Assembly (NCBI RefSeq): GCF_000423125.1
Contig: NZ_AUHJ01000003.1
Coordinates: 124,001 to 188,000 of the forward strand
Source of the DNA: Haliea salexigens DSM 19537
Lineage (GTDB): Bacteria > Pseudomonadota > Gammaproteobacteria > Pseudomonadales > Halieaceae
Length of the DNA stretch: 64,000 nucleotides
Direction: 5' to 3'
Below are positions 54,578 through 64,000 of this stretch, piece after piece; the first letter of the stretch is position 1; each line of letters starts with the position of its first letter. The position numbers and the translations under genes are program-made. The notes beneath the pieces were generated by a model that saw nothing but the letters and a program-made list of their open reading frames with translations, did no database searches and was not told the DNA's origin.

Positions 54578-55279
54578 CTATCCGCCCGCCGTACGCAACT
54601 CCTCGTGCACCCGCTGCAGGGCCGCCAGCGGGTCGGCTGCCGACGTAATTGAACGACCGACCACGAGATAGTCCGCCCCTCGCCTGCGCGCGTCAGCGGG
54701 TGTGACAACCCGACGCTGGTCACCCGGCGAGTCACCCGCGAGACGAATGCCCGGTGTGACCAGGGCAAAGTCTTCGCCGCGCTGCTTCCGCAGTGTGGGG
54801 CACTCCTCGGCCGAACACACCACGCCCTGCATCCCGCAGTCTGCCGCCAGGCCGGCCAGTGATGAGACGCGCGCCAATGCGCCTTCAAGGCAGCCGAGCT
54901 CACGCAGGTCTTCATCGGTCATGCTGGTCAGGACCGTGACCGCAATAAGCAGCGGTGGCTGTTGCAGGCGTGCGAGTTCCGCGGCGGCCGCCTCCATCAT
55001 GCGGCGCCCCCCGCTGGCGTGCACATTAACCATCCACACGCCGAGGTCGGCCGCAGCACGCACCGCCGAAGCCACCGTGTTGGGTATATCGTGAAACTTG
55101 AGATCCAGGAACACATCGTAGCCCTGATCCTGCAGGCGCCGCACCAGACCGGGCCCGCTGCGCGTGAACAGTTCCTTGCCTACCTTGAGTCGACAGAGCT
55201 GCGGCGACAGCTGCTCGACCAGGGCCAGCGCCGAGGCTTCATCGGGATAGTCGAGAGCCACCAGAATGGGAGAGTGCAT
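54578..55279 (-). CDS. pyrF: Orotidine 5'-phosphate decarboxylase
   Basis: 233 residues from the ATG at 55279, 8 bases after AAGG; a TTG five codons upstream is an alternative. TIM barrel with [24 protein letters not shown] and the catalytic [11 protein letters not shown]; phosphate loop in [14 protein letters not shown]. Last step of UMP synthesis. It follows lapB by 30 bases, as in E. coli, where the lapAB-pyrF order is the same. Confidence 0.97.
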   Translation of the reverse strand: MHSPILVALDYPDEASALALVEQLSPQLCRLKVGKELFTRSGPGLVRRLQDQGYDVFLDLKFHDIPNTVASAVRAAADLGVWMVNVHASGGRRMMEAAAAELARLQQPPLLIAVTVLTSMTDEDLRELGCLEGALARVSSLAGLAADCGMQGVVCSAEECPTLRKQRGEDFALVTPGIRLAGDSPGDQRRVVTPADARRRGADYLVVGRSITSAADPLAALQRVHEELRTAGG

Positions 55280-55309
55280 CGAGAACGCCTTCAATAACTG
55301 CGGTCGTGC

Positions 55310-56512
55310 TCAGTCAACACGGTTGCCGCGAATGGATTTGACCGTGCCCCAGTGCTTGCAACCGGGGCAGAACCAGTGGAGTTGGCGGCCAGCAAAGCCG
55401 CAGTGACCGCAGCGGTAACTCGGCCGCTCCGCCAGCAACCGGGCCACCAGTTTCTGCAGTGCCGCAAGATTCTCACGCACGGAACCTTCGGTATTCGCTG
55501 CCTGCAGTTCAATCAGCCGCGACAATCCTCCCAGCGAGGGCGCTTTCGCCAGCTGCCCCGAGAGAAACTCCATCGCGGCCTGATCGCCCTGTGTGGCACG
55601 CACATCATCGGCAACCGCCACCACAAGGCCCGTAGCCGGGCTGGACTGCAGGCACTCCTGCAGGTATTGCCGCAGCGGTGTCGTGTCGCCCAGCTGGCTG
55701 TAGGCCTCGTGCAGGGCGGGCACGGTTTCGGGGATGTAATCAGGGTCCTGCTGCTGCACCTTGCGCAGGGCCTTGATCGCCGCCTTGTATTGCCCGGCCT
55801 GGCATTCCAGCTCGCCCAGCATGAGTGAAGCCCGCACGCAGCGACGATCGTGGTGCAAAGCCTGCTGCAACTGCTTGCGCGCCGCCTGCAGGTCGCCCTG
55901 TTCCAGCATTTCCGCCGCCAGCTCACAGTGATAATGCGCCAGCGCAACTGCCACCGGCTGACGGCTCGCGCCACTGGGCGCCGGTGGGGTGGGGCCCAGC
56001 AGGGACTTGCGCGGCAACAGGGCCGTTGCCACATCAACGGCCTGGGCCCACTCCCGCTGGCTCTGGAAGATGTCCAGCAGGTGTCGGCGGCTCGCGCGCC
56101 GCTGTTCGGGAGAATCCTTCACCAGATCCAGCAGCAGGCGCTCGGCGCGATCAAACAGCCCCGCACTGATGTAGTCGCGCGCCAGCTCGAGATGCGCCTG
56201 GTGAATTTGCGGGCGGGGCAGGCTGGGGCGGGCCAGCAGGTTCTGGTGTATGCGTATGGCCCGGTCAACCTCGCCGCGCTTGCGCAGCAGGTTGCCCAGC
56301 GCAATGTGGGTTTCCAGCGTTTCGCTATTGACCTCGAGGGCGTCGATGAAAGCGTCCACCGCGCCGTCCGGGCGGCCATCCAGCAGGTAATTCAATCCCT
56401 TGTAGTATTGGCCTGGCACTTCAGACGCCTGCGCACTCGCGCTGCGCCGCCCCAGCCACCAACCGATGCCGATGGCGGCAAACAGGAGCGCGAATACCAG
56501 CAGATCATTCAC
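55310..56512 (-). CDS. lapB: Lipopolysaccharide assembly protein B
   Basis: 400 residues from a GTG. N-terminal membrane anchor (LLVFALLFAAIGIGWWLG), nine or so TPR repeats (about 35-350) and a C-terminal rubredoxin-like metal domain with paired CxxC (YRCGHCGFAG and FCPGCKHWG). LapB brings LpxC to the FtsH protease and thereby sets lipid A output. It overlaps lapA by 8 bases. Confidence 0.97.
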   Translation of the reverse strand: MNDLLVFALLFAAIGIGWWLGRRSASAQASEVPGQYYKGLNYLLDGRPDGAVDAFIDALEVNSETLETHIALGNLLRKRGEVDRAIRIHQNLLARPSLPRPQIHQAHLELARDYISAGLFDRAERLLLDLVKDSPEQRRASRRHLLDIFQSQREWAQAVDVATALLPRKSLLGPTPPAPSGASRQPVAVALAHYHCELAAEMLEQGDLQAARKQLQQALHHDRRCVRASLMLGELECQAGQYKAAIKALRKVQQQDPDYIPETVPALHEAYSQLGDTTPLRQYLQECLQSSPATGLVVAVADDVRATQGDQAAMEFLSGQLAKAPSLGGLSRLIELQAANTEGSVRENLAALQKLVARLLAERPSYRCGHCGFAGRQLHWFCPGCKHWGTVKSIRGNRVD

Positions 56513-56852
56513 CGTCTTTGAGCCCAGCGACCCTCAGACGATCCAGTTCCACTTTGCATTTCTCCAGCTTGCGCCGTGCCAGAACAAGCTTGCCGCGCAA
56601 CCGGAGAATGATGATGCTCGAGGCCAGCAGCCCCAGCAAACCGCCCAGCGCCAGCGTGACGAGCACCCAGAGCGCGAGGCTACGCGGCGCCAGGTCAACC
56701 ACCAGCAGGTCGAGAGCGACCGGCTCGGGATTCTGCACGGCGAACAACACGCCCGCCGCGACCATAGCCAGCACAACCAGTACCAGAATCAGTCGGCGGA
56801 GAATCCTCGCCAGACGACCCGCACCGTTGGAAGCGGTGGTGGCCATGCTCAC
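56505..56852 (-). CDS. lapA: Lipopolysaccharide assembly protein A (DUF1049)
   Basis: 115 residues from a GTG that overlaps the ihfB stop (GTGA); an ATG two codons later is possible. Two membrane helices (about 20-42 and 60-82) around [20 protein letters not shown], then a basic coiled coil. It works with LapB in the balance of LPS and phospholipid. Confidence 0.93.
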   Translation of the reverse strand: MSMATTASNGAGRLARILRRLILVLVVLAMVAAGVLFAVQNPEPVALDLLVVDLAPRSLALWVLVTLALGGLLGLLASSIIILRLRGKLVLARRKLEKCKVELDRLRVAGLKDGE

Positions 56853-57145
56853 AACCCCGCCTGCAATCCCAGGTTGACCCGCTCCCGCAGCTCTTTCCCG
56901 GGCTTGAAATGGGGAACGTACTTGCCGGTCAGTTCTACCGTGTCGCCGGTTTTCGGATTGCGGCCACGGCGCGGTTCACGATAGTGCAGTGAAAAGCTGC
57001 CAAAACCCCGAATCTCGATGCGCTCTCCACCGGAGAGTGCCTCGGACATGTGTTCAATAATCGTCTTGACGGCCAGCTCCACGTCTTTCAGCGACAGCTG
57101 TGCCTGCCGGGCGGCAATTGCCTCAATGAGTTCACTTTTCGTCAT
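56849..57145 (-). CDS. ihfB: Integration host factor, beta subunit
   Basis: 98 residues from the ATG at 57145. HU/IHF fold with [35 protein letters not shown] and the [20 protein letters not shown] arm. Partner of IhfA, whose gene is near 25.6 kb. In Pseudomonas, the region just after ihfB is where the O-antigen genes begin. Confidence 0.97.
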   Translation of the reverse strand: MTKSELIEAIAARQAQLSLKDVELAVKTIIEHMSEALSGGERIEIRGFGSFSLHYREPRRGRNPKTGDTVELTGKYVPHFKPGKELRERVNLGLQAGL

Positions 57146-57252
57146 CGCGGGGCCCCTATCCACCTGCGCTCTCGCCAGACCGCTATCGGTCGTGCTCTGG
57201 GAAACTATTGTGACGCCGCCAGCGCAGTTACGCAACTCGTTATTTTATATAG

Positions 57253-57280
57253 AAAAAAGGCCCACCAACGGGTGAGCCTT
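57253..57280 (-). terminator. Rho-independent terminator after rpsA
   Basis: On the minus strand AAGGCTCACC, loop, GGTGGGCC and six T; the stem has one bulged position. Confidence 0.8.
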
Positions 57281-57355
57281 CGCGAGGAGTGAGGCTTCGG
57301 GGGCACCATGGCGCCCCGTTGCCTGACTGCGGAGCGCACGCGCCCCGCAACGGTA

Positions 57356-59026
57356 TCACTTCTCCATTTGCGCCTTGATCAGGTCGCCGATGGTGCCGGG
57401 GGAAGAGGACTCTTCCTGATCCTTCAGCGACTTCACGGCATCTTTCTCGTCGTCGTAATCTTTCGCCTTCACCGACAGCACAACGCTGCGGTTCTTGCGG
57501 TCGACCGAGATGATCTTTGCTTCGACGCTGTCGCCCACCTTGTAGACGCTGCGCGCATCTTCAACCTTTTCACGGCTGATGTCGGAGGCTTTGAGAATAC
57601 CCTCAACCTCGTCTGCCAGCTGCACGGTCACGCTGCGCGCGTCGACGGCAATCACTTCGCCGGTGACGATGGCACCGCGATCATTCTCACCGACGAAGCC
57701 GGAGAACGCATCGTCCTCAAGCTGCTTGATGCCCAGCGAGATACGCTCACGCTCGGGGTCGATGGACAGAATGACGGTTTCAATCTCGTCGCCCTTCTTG
57801 TAATTGCGCACCGCTTCCTCGCCCACTTCGTTCCAGCTGATGTCGGAGAGGTGAACCAGGCCATCGATGTTGCCTTCCAGGCCGATGAAGATGCCGAAAT
57901 CGGTAATCGACTTGATGCTGCCGGCAATCTTGTCGCCCTTGGCGTACTGGGAAGCGAAGGCGTCCCACGGATTCTGCATGCACTGCTTGATGCCCAGCGA
58001 GATGCGACGACGCTCCTCGTCGATATCCAGCACCATGACCTCGACCTCATCACCCAGCTGGACGATTTTGGACGGGTGCACGTTCTTGTTGGTCCAATCC
58101 ATTTCGGAGACGTGAACCAGACCCTCGACTCCCTCTTCGAGCTCGGCAAAGCAGCCGTAATCGGTGAGGTTGGTAACACGCGCCTTGACGCGGCTGCCTT
58201 CGGGGTAACGGTTGGTGATTTCGACCCACGGATCTTCGCCCAGCTGCTTGAGGCCGAGGGAAACCCGGTTGCGCTCGCGATCGAACTTGAGGATCTTGAC
58301 GTCGATTTCCTGACCCACTTCGACGATCTCGGAGGGGTGCTTGATGCGCTTCCACGCCATATCGGTAATGTGCAGCAGACCGTCGACGCCACCCAGATCC
58401 ACGAACGCGCCGTAGTCGGTGAGGTTCTTGACGATACCTTTGACGGACATGCCTTCCTGCAGAGACTCGAGCAGGGCTTCACGCTCAACGCTGTTGGCCG
58501 CTTCCATCACGGCGCGGCGGGACACCACCACGTTGTTGCGCTTCTGGTCCAGCTTGATGACCTTGAATTCGAGTTCCTTGTTCTCCAGGTGCGCGGTGTC
58601 ACGAACCGGGCGCACGTCAACCAGCGAGCCGGGAAGGAACGCGCGGATGGTATTGATATCAACCGTAAAGCCACCTTTGACCTTGCCGTTGATAATACCC
58701 TTGACCACTTCGTCCGCCTCATGCGCGGCTTCGAGTTCTTTCCAGGACTCGGCACGCTTGGCTTTTTCGCGGGACAGCTTGGTCTCACCGAAACCGTCTT
58801 CCACGGTTTCCAGCGCAACCTGGACTTCATCGCCGATGCTGAGGGAGCAGTTACCCGCAGAGTCGACGAACTGGGCACGAGGAATCACGCCTTCGGACTT
58901 CAGCCCGGCATGGACGGTGACCCACTCGTTATCGATGTCGATGACAACGCCGGTAACAATGCTGCCCGGCTCCATCTCGACGGTCTTCAAGCTTTCTTCA
59001 AAGAGTTCAGCGAACGATTCGCTCAT
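57356..59026 (-). CDS. rpsA: 30S ribosomal protein S1
   Basis: 556 residues from the ATG at 59026 ([20 protein letters not shown]). Six S1/OB repeats, each with a core such as [38 protein letters not shown] and [12 protein letters not shown]1 brings mRNA to the ribosome. The C-terminus ends [15 protein letters not shown]. It follows cmk by about 160 bases and precedes ihfB, the standard order. Confidence 0.98.
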   Translation of the reverse strand: MSESFAELFEESLKTVEMEPGSIVTGVVIDIDNEWVTVHAGLKSEGVIPRAQFVDSAGNCSLSIGDEVQVALETVEDGFGETKLSREKAKRAESWKELEAAHEADEVVKGIINGKVKGGFTVDINTIRAFLPGSLVDVRPVRDTAHLENKELEFKVIKLDQKRNNVVVSRRAVMEAANSVEREALLESLQEGMSVKGIVKNLTDYGAFVDLGGVDGLLHITDMAWKRIKHPSEIVEVGQEIDVKILKFDRERNRVSLGLKQLGEDPWVEITNRYPEGSRVKARVTNLTDYGCFAELEEGVEGLVHVSEMDWTNKNVHPSKIVQLGDEVEVMVLDIDEERRRISLGIKQCMQNPWDAFASQYAKGDKIAGSIKSITDFGIFIGLEGNIDGLVHLSDISWNEVGEEAVRNYKKGDEIETVILSIDPERERISLGIKQLEDDAFSGFVGENDRGAIVTGEVIAVDARSVTVQLADEVEGILKASDISREKVEDARSVYKVGDSVEAKIISVDRKNRSVVLSVKAKDYDDEKDAVKSLKDQEESSSPGTIGDLIKAQMEK

Positions 59027-59187
59027 TACACAGTACCTGTTTGTGAGAGTACGGCGGCTAACCGCCTTGCCGCGCCTCCAGCTGGCACGGGTCATCCGTT
59101 AAAACCGACCCCGGCCACTTCTGGAACCGACCTGGGGGCAGCGAGATAAACACCATTGCGAGCGCCGGCAGCAACACGCCAGCCCGG

Positions 59188-59874
59188 TCACACCAGGCCG
59201 CGCTCGCGCGCCGCCTCCATGACAGCAGAGAACACGTCGCCGATAGGCAAACGACTACTGTCAATGACAATGGCATCTTCAGCGGGAACCAGCGGGGAGG
59301 CGGAGCGGCTGCTATCGCGCGCATCGCGCTCCTCGATGTCCTCGAGAAGGCGCGGGAGACTAACATTTTCTCCCTTGTCGAGCAACTGTCGGTAACGCCG
59401 CCGCGCGCGCTCTTCGGCGCTGGCGGTAAGGAAGATCTTGAGCGATGCGCGGGGGAATACCACCGTGCCCATGTCGCGGCCGTCCGCCACCAGCCCGGGG
59501 GCCTGGCAAAACTCCCGCTGGCGCTCCAGCAGCGCTTCGCGGACCGCAGGAATCACCGCCACGGTGGAGGCGCCGCGTCCACCCTCTTCGGTGCGAATGG
59601 CACGACTGACATCCCTGCCTTTATAGGCCACGCGCACCTCGCCGGCCGCATCGAGCGCAAAGGCCACATCCAGGTGACGGGCGACAGCTGCCACCGCCGC
59701 GTGGTCATCCCAGCCAACGCCCTCCAGCACACAGGCATGCCCGGTCACGCGGTAGAGGGCGCCGCTGTCAAGAAAGTGCCAGCCCAGGGCCTCTGCGAGC
59801 AGGTGACTGAGTGTCCCCTTGCCGGCCCCGCTGGGACCGTCGACCGTGATCACTGGCACCGGCTGGCGCCCCAT
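59188..59874 (-). CDS. cmk: Cytidylate kinase
   Basis: 228 residues. P-loop DGPSGAGKGTLSHLL, CMP-binding LDSGALYRV, LVADGRDMGTVVFP and the lid ARRRYRQL. It phosphorylates CMP and dCMP. The start codon shares a base with the aroA stop (TGATG), so the two are coupled. Confidence 0.97.
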   Translation of the reverse strand: MGRQPVPVITVDGPSGAGKGTLSHLLAEALGWHFLDSGALYRVTGHACVLEGVGWDDHAAVAAVARHLDVAFALDAAGEVRVAYKGRDVSRAIRTEEGGRGASTVAVIPAVREALLERQREFCQAPGLVADGRDMGTVVFPRASLKIFLTASAEERARRRYRQLLDKGENVSLPRLLEDIEERDARDSSRSASPLVPAEDAIVIDSSRLPIGDVFSAVMEAARERGLV

Positions 59875-61178
59875 CAGTCGACCCGCGCGGATATTTGCAG
59901 GCCGAGGCCACGCGCCAGCGCGTCAAAGCCCGGAAAGGAGGTACTGACATGGTCGCAGTCGAGAATGCGAATTTCCTCGTCCGCCCGCAGTGCCGCAATA
60001 GCAAACGACATGGCGATACGATGATCGTGAAAGGTGTTGATGACACCGCCGCCGATGGGGCCCCCTTCGATGATGATGCCGTCGTCCAGCACCTCGTTGA
60101 CCACCCCGAGGGTGGTAAGGCCCGCCGCCATGGCAGCAATGCGATCACTTTCCTTCACTCGCAGCTCCTCTGCACCGTGCAATACCGTGCGGCCACTGGC
60201 GCAGGCAGCGGCAATAAACAGCGCCGGGAATTCGTCGATCGCCAGCGGCACCTGGTCCAGCGGGATTTCAATGCCCTGCAGGGGGGCGTAGCGCACACGA
60301 ATATCCGCCACGGGTTCCCCGCCGATTTCCCGCTCGTGCTTGAGTATGATGTCAGCCCCCATGGCGCGCAGGATATTCAGCACACCGATGCGCGTGGGGT
60401 TGATACCAACATGGGTAAGCAGCAGGTCCGAGCCCGGTGCGATGCTCGCCGCGACGAGAAAGAACGCCGCAGACGAGATATCCGCAGGCACGTCTATGTC
60501 GGTTGCCAACAGGCGACCGCCACCCGTGAGGCTGATAACACCCTGCTCACTGCGCACGGTGTAGCCAAACCCCTGCAGCATACGCTCGGTATGATCGCGC
60601 GTCGGGGCGGGCTCGGTCACCGAGGTGGTGCCCTCGGCGTAGAGTCCGGCAAGCAGCACACAGGACTTGACCTGCGCACTGGCCATAGGCAAATCGTAAT
60701 GAATGCCCTGCAGCGCCTGGCCGCCGGAAATATGCAGCGGTGGCGTACCGCGCTCGGCGCCCTCGATACGGGCGCCCATCAATTTCAGCGGGTCCATCAC
60801 CCGGCCCATGGGACGCTTGCACAGGGAAACGTCCCCCGTGAGTTCGGTATCGAACGCCTGCCCCGCCAGCAGGCCACTCAGCAACCGGATGCTGGTGCCC
60901 GAATTCCCCATATCCAGGGCGGCGGAGGGGACTTGCAAGCCGCGCAAACCCACACCGTGAATGGTGACCTCACCGTCCTCGGGACCCTCGATCGCGACAC
61001 CCATGGCGCGAAATGCTGCCACGGTAGCGAGGGCGTCCTCCCCCTCGAGAAAGCCGCTCACCCGAGTAGTACCCTCGGCGAGGGCACCCAGCATGATCGA
61101 ACGGTGTGAGATGGACTTGTCCCCGGGGACGCGGACTTCACCGCTGATCACACCACCGGGCATTAATTGAAATTCCAT
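59874..61178 (-). CDS. aroA: 3-phosphoshikimate 1-carboxyvinyltransferase (EPSP synthase)
   Basis: 434 residues. Two-lobed EPSP synthase with GDKSISHRSIMLGALAEG, MGNSGTSIRLLSGLLAG, the KESDRIAAMAAGL segment and HDHRIAMSFAIAAL. It joins shikimate 3-phosphate and PEP, sixth step of the shikimate path. The LGNSGT-type P-loop is intact (here MGNSGT). It follows tyrA by 27 bases, a gene order shared with Pseudomonas where the two are fused or adjacent. Confidence 0.97.
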   Translation of the reverse strand: MEFQLMPGGVISGEVRVPGDKSISHRSIMLGALAEGTTRVSGFLEGEDALATVAAFRAMGVAIEGPEDGEVTIHGVGLRGLQVPSAALDMGNSGTSIRLLSGLLAGQAFDTELTGDVSLCKRPMGRVMDPLKLMGARIEGAERGTPPLHISGGQALQGIHYDLPMASAQVKSCVLLAGLYAEGTTSVTEPAPTRDHTERMLQGFGYTVRSEQGVISLTGGGRLLATDIDVPADISSAAFFLVAASIAPGSDLLLTHVGINPTRIGVLNILRAMGADIILKHEREIGGEPVADIRVRYAPLQGIEIPLDQVPLAIDEFPALFIAAACASGRTVLHGAEELRVKESDRIAAMAAGLTTLGVVNEVLDDGIIIEGGPIGGGVINTFHDHRIAMSFAIAALRADEEIRILDCDHVSTSFPGFDALARGLGLQISARVD

Positions 61179-61205
61179 GCAGGGTTCTCTCTGGAGTTCT
61201 CGGGC

Positions 61206-62105
61206 TCAGGTCGCCGTCTGGCCACGCGCCGCCAACAGGGCGGCAAATTCATCGCGCGCTGCCTTGGCGCGGGAAAAAGTCTGCAGCAGGGTATCACCCT
61301 CGCCGGCCTCAATCGCTGTACGCAGTTCCTCAAGGTGGGCGGAAAACAGATCAATAGACTGCAGTAGGGCCGGTCGGTTGGCAATGGCGATATCCCGCCA
61401 CATCACGGGGTCGCTGGATGCAATACGGGTGAAGTCGCGAAAGCCACCCGCGGCAAAGCGGAAAATGTCATCGCTGGCATCACTGCTCGCGAGCGCATCC
61501 ACCAGCGCATAGGCGAGCACGTGAGGCAGGTGGCTGGTCGCCGCCAGCACCCGGTCGTGCTCCGCCACGGTCATCTCCACCACCTCCGCACCGGTGCTGG
61601 CCCACATGGCACGCACGAGTTCCACCGCGGAGGGTTCATTCCCCGCCACCGGCGTTAAAATCACCCGGTGCTTTTCAAACAACGCGGCATTCGCGGCATC
61701 CACACCGCTGCGCTCGGAGCCGGCAATAGGGTGGCCCAGCACCAGCCGCGGTGGCATGGCACCCCACACACGCTCAGCGGCGCGCTGCAGGCTGCCTTTG
61801 ACGCTGGCGACATCGGTGATCACCGGCGGCCGGGGCCGCTCAAGCAGCCGCGGGAGGATTCGCTCCAGCATCTCTTCGGCTATCAGGGTGGGCGTTGCAA
61901 TCACCAGTATATCGGCCGCATCGACGGCCTCATCCAGGTCCAGTGTGTAGCGGTCGATCACGCCCAGCTCCACCCCGCGCCGCAGCGATGCCTCGCGGTG
62001 CCCCCAGCCAATGCAGGAGGCGGCAAAACCACTGGCGCGCAACGCCGCGGCCAGTGAGCCGCCGATCAGCCCCAGCCCGAGCACAACCACCGTCGGCTGC
62101 GCCAC
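61206..62105 (-). CDS. tyrA: Prephenate dehydrogenase
   Basis: 299 residues. N-terminal Rossmann fold (VVLGLGLIGGSLAAALR), the DVASVKGSLQRAAE segment, the conserved GHPIAGSERSGVDAA with catalytic His, and a helical C-terminal dimer domain (LPHVLAYALVDALAS, GFRDFTRIASSDP). No chorismate mutase domain is attached. It makes 4-hydroxyphenylpyruvate for tyrosine. It lies two bases after pheA. Confidence 0.96.
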   Translation of the reverse strand: MAQPTVVVLGLGLIGGSLAAALRASGFAASCIGWGHREASLRRGVELGVIDRYTLDLDEAVDAADILVIATPTLIAEEMLERILPRLLERPRPPVITDVASVKGSLQRAAERVWGAMPPRLVLGHPIAGSERSGVDAANAALFEKHRVILTPVAGNEPSAVELVRAMWASTGAEVVEMTVAEHDRVLAATSHLPHVLAYALVDALASSDASDDIFRFAAGGFRDFTRIASSDPVMWRDIAIANRPALLQSIDLFSAHLEELRTAIEAGEGDTLLQTFSRAKAARDEFAALLAARGQTAT

Positions 62106-62107
62106 GA

Positions 62108-63226
62108 TTACAGCACCGCCTGCGGGTAGGAGCCCAATGGCTTGAGCAGGATGGACTGCTCTTCCAGGTCAGTGACAATGGCGCGAATAGCATCGTCCTG
62201 CATGTGTCCCTCAAACTCAATGAAGAACACATAGGCCCACTTTTCGGTCCGCGAGGGGCGGGTATCAATTCGGGTGAGGCTCACGCCGGCGCGGCGAAAG
62301 GGGTCCAGCAGGGTAAACAGGGCACCGGGCTTGTTGCGACTGGAAACGATGAGGGAGGTTTTATCCCGGCCGCTGGGGGGCACTTCCTCGCGCCCCACCA
62401 CAAGAAAGCGTGTGGTGTTGTCAGGGTAGTCTTCAATGTGCTCGGCAAGGCGGTCCAGATGATAGAGCTCCGCCGCCATATCGCCCGCCACTGCCGCAAC
62501 ACCGGGTGTGGTCGCCGCCAGCCGGGCCGCCTCACCGTTACTGCTCACCGCCTCGCGCTTGGCCCGTGGCCAGTGTGTATCCAGCCAGTTCCGACACTGA
62601 GCGAGCGCCTGCTGATGCGCACAGATCCGCGTCACATCGGCCTCGGCGGTACCCGGCGCGACCAGCAGGTGATGCACGATCCGCATCTCGACTTCGCCGG
62701 AGATCTTCAGTGGCGAGTCCATGAAGTTGTCCAGCGTGTGGCTGACCATGCCCTCGGTCGAGTTTTCCACCGGGACCACCCCATAGTTGCACTCCCCGGA
62801 TTCCACCTGTGCGAACACGCCATCAATGGTGTTTTGCGGCACGCAGAGCGCAGCGTGGCCAAAATGCTTGAGTGCGGCGGCCTGGGTGAACGTGCCTTCC
62901 GGGCCGAGGTAAGCGACCTGCAGGGGACGCTCCAGCGCAAGGCAGGCGGACATGATCTCACGGAAAATATGCGCAACCGCGACGCCCTCCAAAGGCCCGC
63001 CGTTGCGGTCGATAATGCGCTGGAGCACCTGCGCCTCGCGCTCCGGGCGGTAGTACACCACCTCGGGGGAAACTTCGCCCCGCTCGCGCAGCGCCAGCAC
63101 TTCCTCCAGCTTGATCTCAGCCACCCGCTGGGCACACTGGGCGCGGCGCTGGATCAAACTCTGGATTTCCCGATCAATGGCGTCAATGTCCGCCCTGACC
63201 TGGTCGAGATCCCTGGTATCTGCCAT
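62108..63226 (-). CDS. pheA: Chorismate mutase/prephenate dehydratase (P-protein)
   Basis: 372 residues. AroQ chorismate mutase helix bundle (about 8-95, DLDQVRADIDAIDREIQSLI), prephenate dehydratase (YLGPEGTFTQAAALKHFG to NTTRFLVVGRE) and a C-terminal ACT domain (NKPGALFTLLDPFRRAGVSL, with DTRPSR for phenylalanine feedback). Two steps to phenylpyruvate. It follows serC by 15 bases. No hisC lies between pheA and tyrA, unlike in Pseudomonas. Confidence 0.97.
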   Translation of the reverse strand: MADTRDLDQVRADIDAIDREIQSLIQRRAQCAQRVAEIKLEEVLALRERGEVSPEVVYYRPEREAQVLQRIIDRNGGPLEGVAVAHIFREIMSACLALERPLQVAYLGPEGTFTQAAALKHFGHAALCVPQNTIDGVFAQVESGECNYGVVPVENSTEGMVSHTLDNFMDSPLKISGEVEMRIVHHLLVAPGTAEADVTRICAHQQALAQCRNWLDTHWPRAKREAVSSNGEAARLAATTPGVAAVAGDMAAELYHLDRLAEHIEDYPDNTTRFLVVGREEVPPSGRDKTSLIVSSRNKPGALFTLLDPFRRAGVSLTRIDTRPSRTEKWAYVFFIEFEGHMQDDAIRAIVTDLEEQSILLKPLGSYPQAVL

Positions 63227-63241
63227 CAGAATGCCGCCGTA

Positions 63242-64000
63242 TCAGCCGTTGCGTTGCGCGAAATCCTGCATGAAAGCGATCAGCGCATCAACTGCCGCCT
63301 CGGGCACCGCATTGTAAATACTGGCGCGCATTCCGCCCACGGAGCGATGCCCGGACAGGTTGAGCAGGCCCGCTTCGCGGGACTGCTGCAGGAAAAGCGT
63401 GTCGAGGCTGGCATCCGCCAGGGTAAAAGGCACGTTCATCTGCGAGCGGCTGGGCACTTCAACCGGGTTGGCGTAGAAGTCGCTGCCGTCGATCGCAGCG
63501 TAGAGCTTCTCGGCCTTGCGGCGGTTGATCTCCGCCATCGCGTCAAGCCCGCCCAAACCCTGCAACCAGTCGAACACCAGGCCCGCCAGGTAGAGTGCAA
63601 ACGTCGGCGGTGTGTTGTACATGGAGTCGTTGTCGGCGGCGGTTTTCCAGTCGAGCATGACCGGGCAGGCCTCGCGGGAACGACCCAGCAGGTCGCGACG
63701 CACGATAACCAGTGTGAGGCCCGCCGGGCCGATATTTTTCTGCGCGCCGGCATAAATCACCCCGAAGCGCGACACATCGATCGGCCGCGAGAGGATAGTC
63801 GATGACATGTCCGCCACCAGCGGTACCTCCACCTCCGGCACCCAGTGAAACTCCACGCCGCCAATGGTCTCATTGGGCGTGTAGTGAAAATAAGCGGCGT
63901 CCGCCGACAGCTGCCAGCTGTCCCGGGGTGGAATGCTGCTGAAATTAGTGCTTTCTGCGCTGGCCGCCACATTGACCGAGCCAAAGCGCTTGCCCTCGGC
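63242..64000 (-). CDS. serC: Phosphoserine aminotransferase, C-terminal part
   Basis: About 253 residues; the N-terminal third lies beyond the right edge. The PLP lysine is in [14 protein letters not shown]. Other landmarks are [38 protein letters not shown] and the C-terminal [20 protein letters not shown]. It moves an amino group from glutamate to 3-phosphohydroxypyruvate in serine synthesis and also serves pyridoxine synthesis. serC-pheA is a common gammaproteobacterial pair. Confidence 0.97.
   Translation of the reverse strand, partial: AEGKRFGSVNVAASAESTNFSSIPPRDSWQLSADAAYFHYTPNETIGGVEFHWVPEVEVPLVADMSSTILSRPIDVSRFGVIYAGAQKNIGPAGLTLVIVRRDLLGRSREACPVMLDWKTAADNDSMYNTPPTFALYLAGLVFDWLQGLGGLDAMAEINRRKAEKLYAAIDGSDFYANPVEVPSRSQMNVPFTLADASLDTLFLQQSREAGLLNLSGHRSVGGMRASIYNAVPEAAVDALIAFMQDFAQRNG

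Noticed and set aside
57308-59149. 613-codon plus-strand frame opposite rpsA
   Set aside because: High GC and strong codon bias leave the opposite strand open. rpsA is unmistakable and the frame shows no ribosome site or family motif. The same holds for long frames opposite aroA (59895-61109) and tyrA/pheA (61895-63805).

Overview
The window is a GC-rich, tightly packed chromosomal stretch from a marine gammaproteobacterium. The likeliest relatives are in the Halieaceae (OM60/NOR5 group) or nearby Cellvibrionales. This is an inference from gene order (thrS-infC-rpmI-rplT-pheS-pheT-ihfA; serC-pheA-tyrA-aroA-cmk-rpsA-ihfB-lapA-lapB-pyrF), from a proteobacterial dedicated sortase system and from an H-NS family protein. 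No search was run. No CRISPR array, replication origin, prophage or intact insertion sequence was seen.

0-24.9 kb is accessory-rich. It starts with a TauE/SafE permease fragment and a DUF3445 gene. Next comes a candidate surface-protease regulon: an ECF sigma factor and its anti-sigma partner lie divergent from a subtilase with 40 uninterrupted four-residue repeats, and an outer-membrane barrel gene abuts the subtilase tail to tail. GGAAT-N16/17-CGTCT promoters face both ways out of the sigma/subtilase gap. A PhoPQ-like operon (PepSY protein, regulator, kinase, SIMPL protein) lies divergent from a His-rich secreted protein. After it come an M20 hydrolase, a luciferase-like oxidoreductase, a Baeyer-Villiger-type monooxygenase, an OprC/NosA-like copper receptor, an exported Rid protein, a pectinacetylesterase-like hydrolase and malonyl-CoA decarboxylase. 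Two respiratory accessory genes (NorE/NorF-like) sit between duplicated ends of the decarboxylase and secF genes, a scar of recombinational insertion. secF, two small proteins, an HDOD protein and an MscS channel follow.

24.9-32.6 kb is core translation: tRNA-Pro, a MerR regulator, ihfA, pheT, pheS, rplT, rpmI, infC (ATT start) and thrS, all on the minus strand, with a large inverted repeat and a terminator between rplT and pheS. 32.9-42.3 kb carries a PAS-GGDEF-EAL protein, the complete dedicated sortase system (class GN sortase, VIT/VWA target, response regulator and kinase) and uvrB.

42.4-45.2 kb, after tRNA-Asn, is a small island-like patch: a coiled-coil protein, a small basic protein, an IS3-type transposase relic, a Cys-rich methyltransferase and an H-NS-like protein behind an AT-rich promoter. 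45.2-49.8 kb holds truC, an SDR, a DUF502 protein, a LysR regulator and a DHH phosphoesterase.

49.8-64 kb, all minus strand, is a pared-down O-antigen start module (WbpM-, WbpL- and epimerase-like) and comEA, then pyrF, lapB, lapA, ihfB, rpsA, cmk, aroA, tyrA, pheA and the 3' part of serC. This is the Pseudomonas-type setting of the O-antigen locus, but most sugar and transferase genes are missing.
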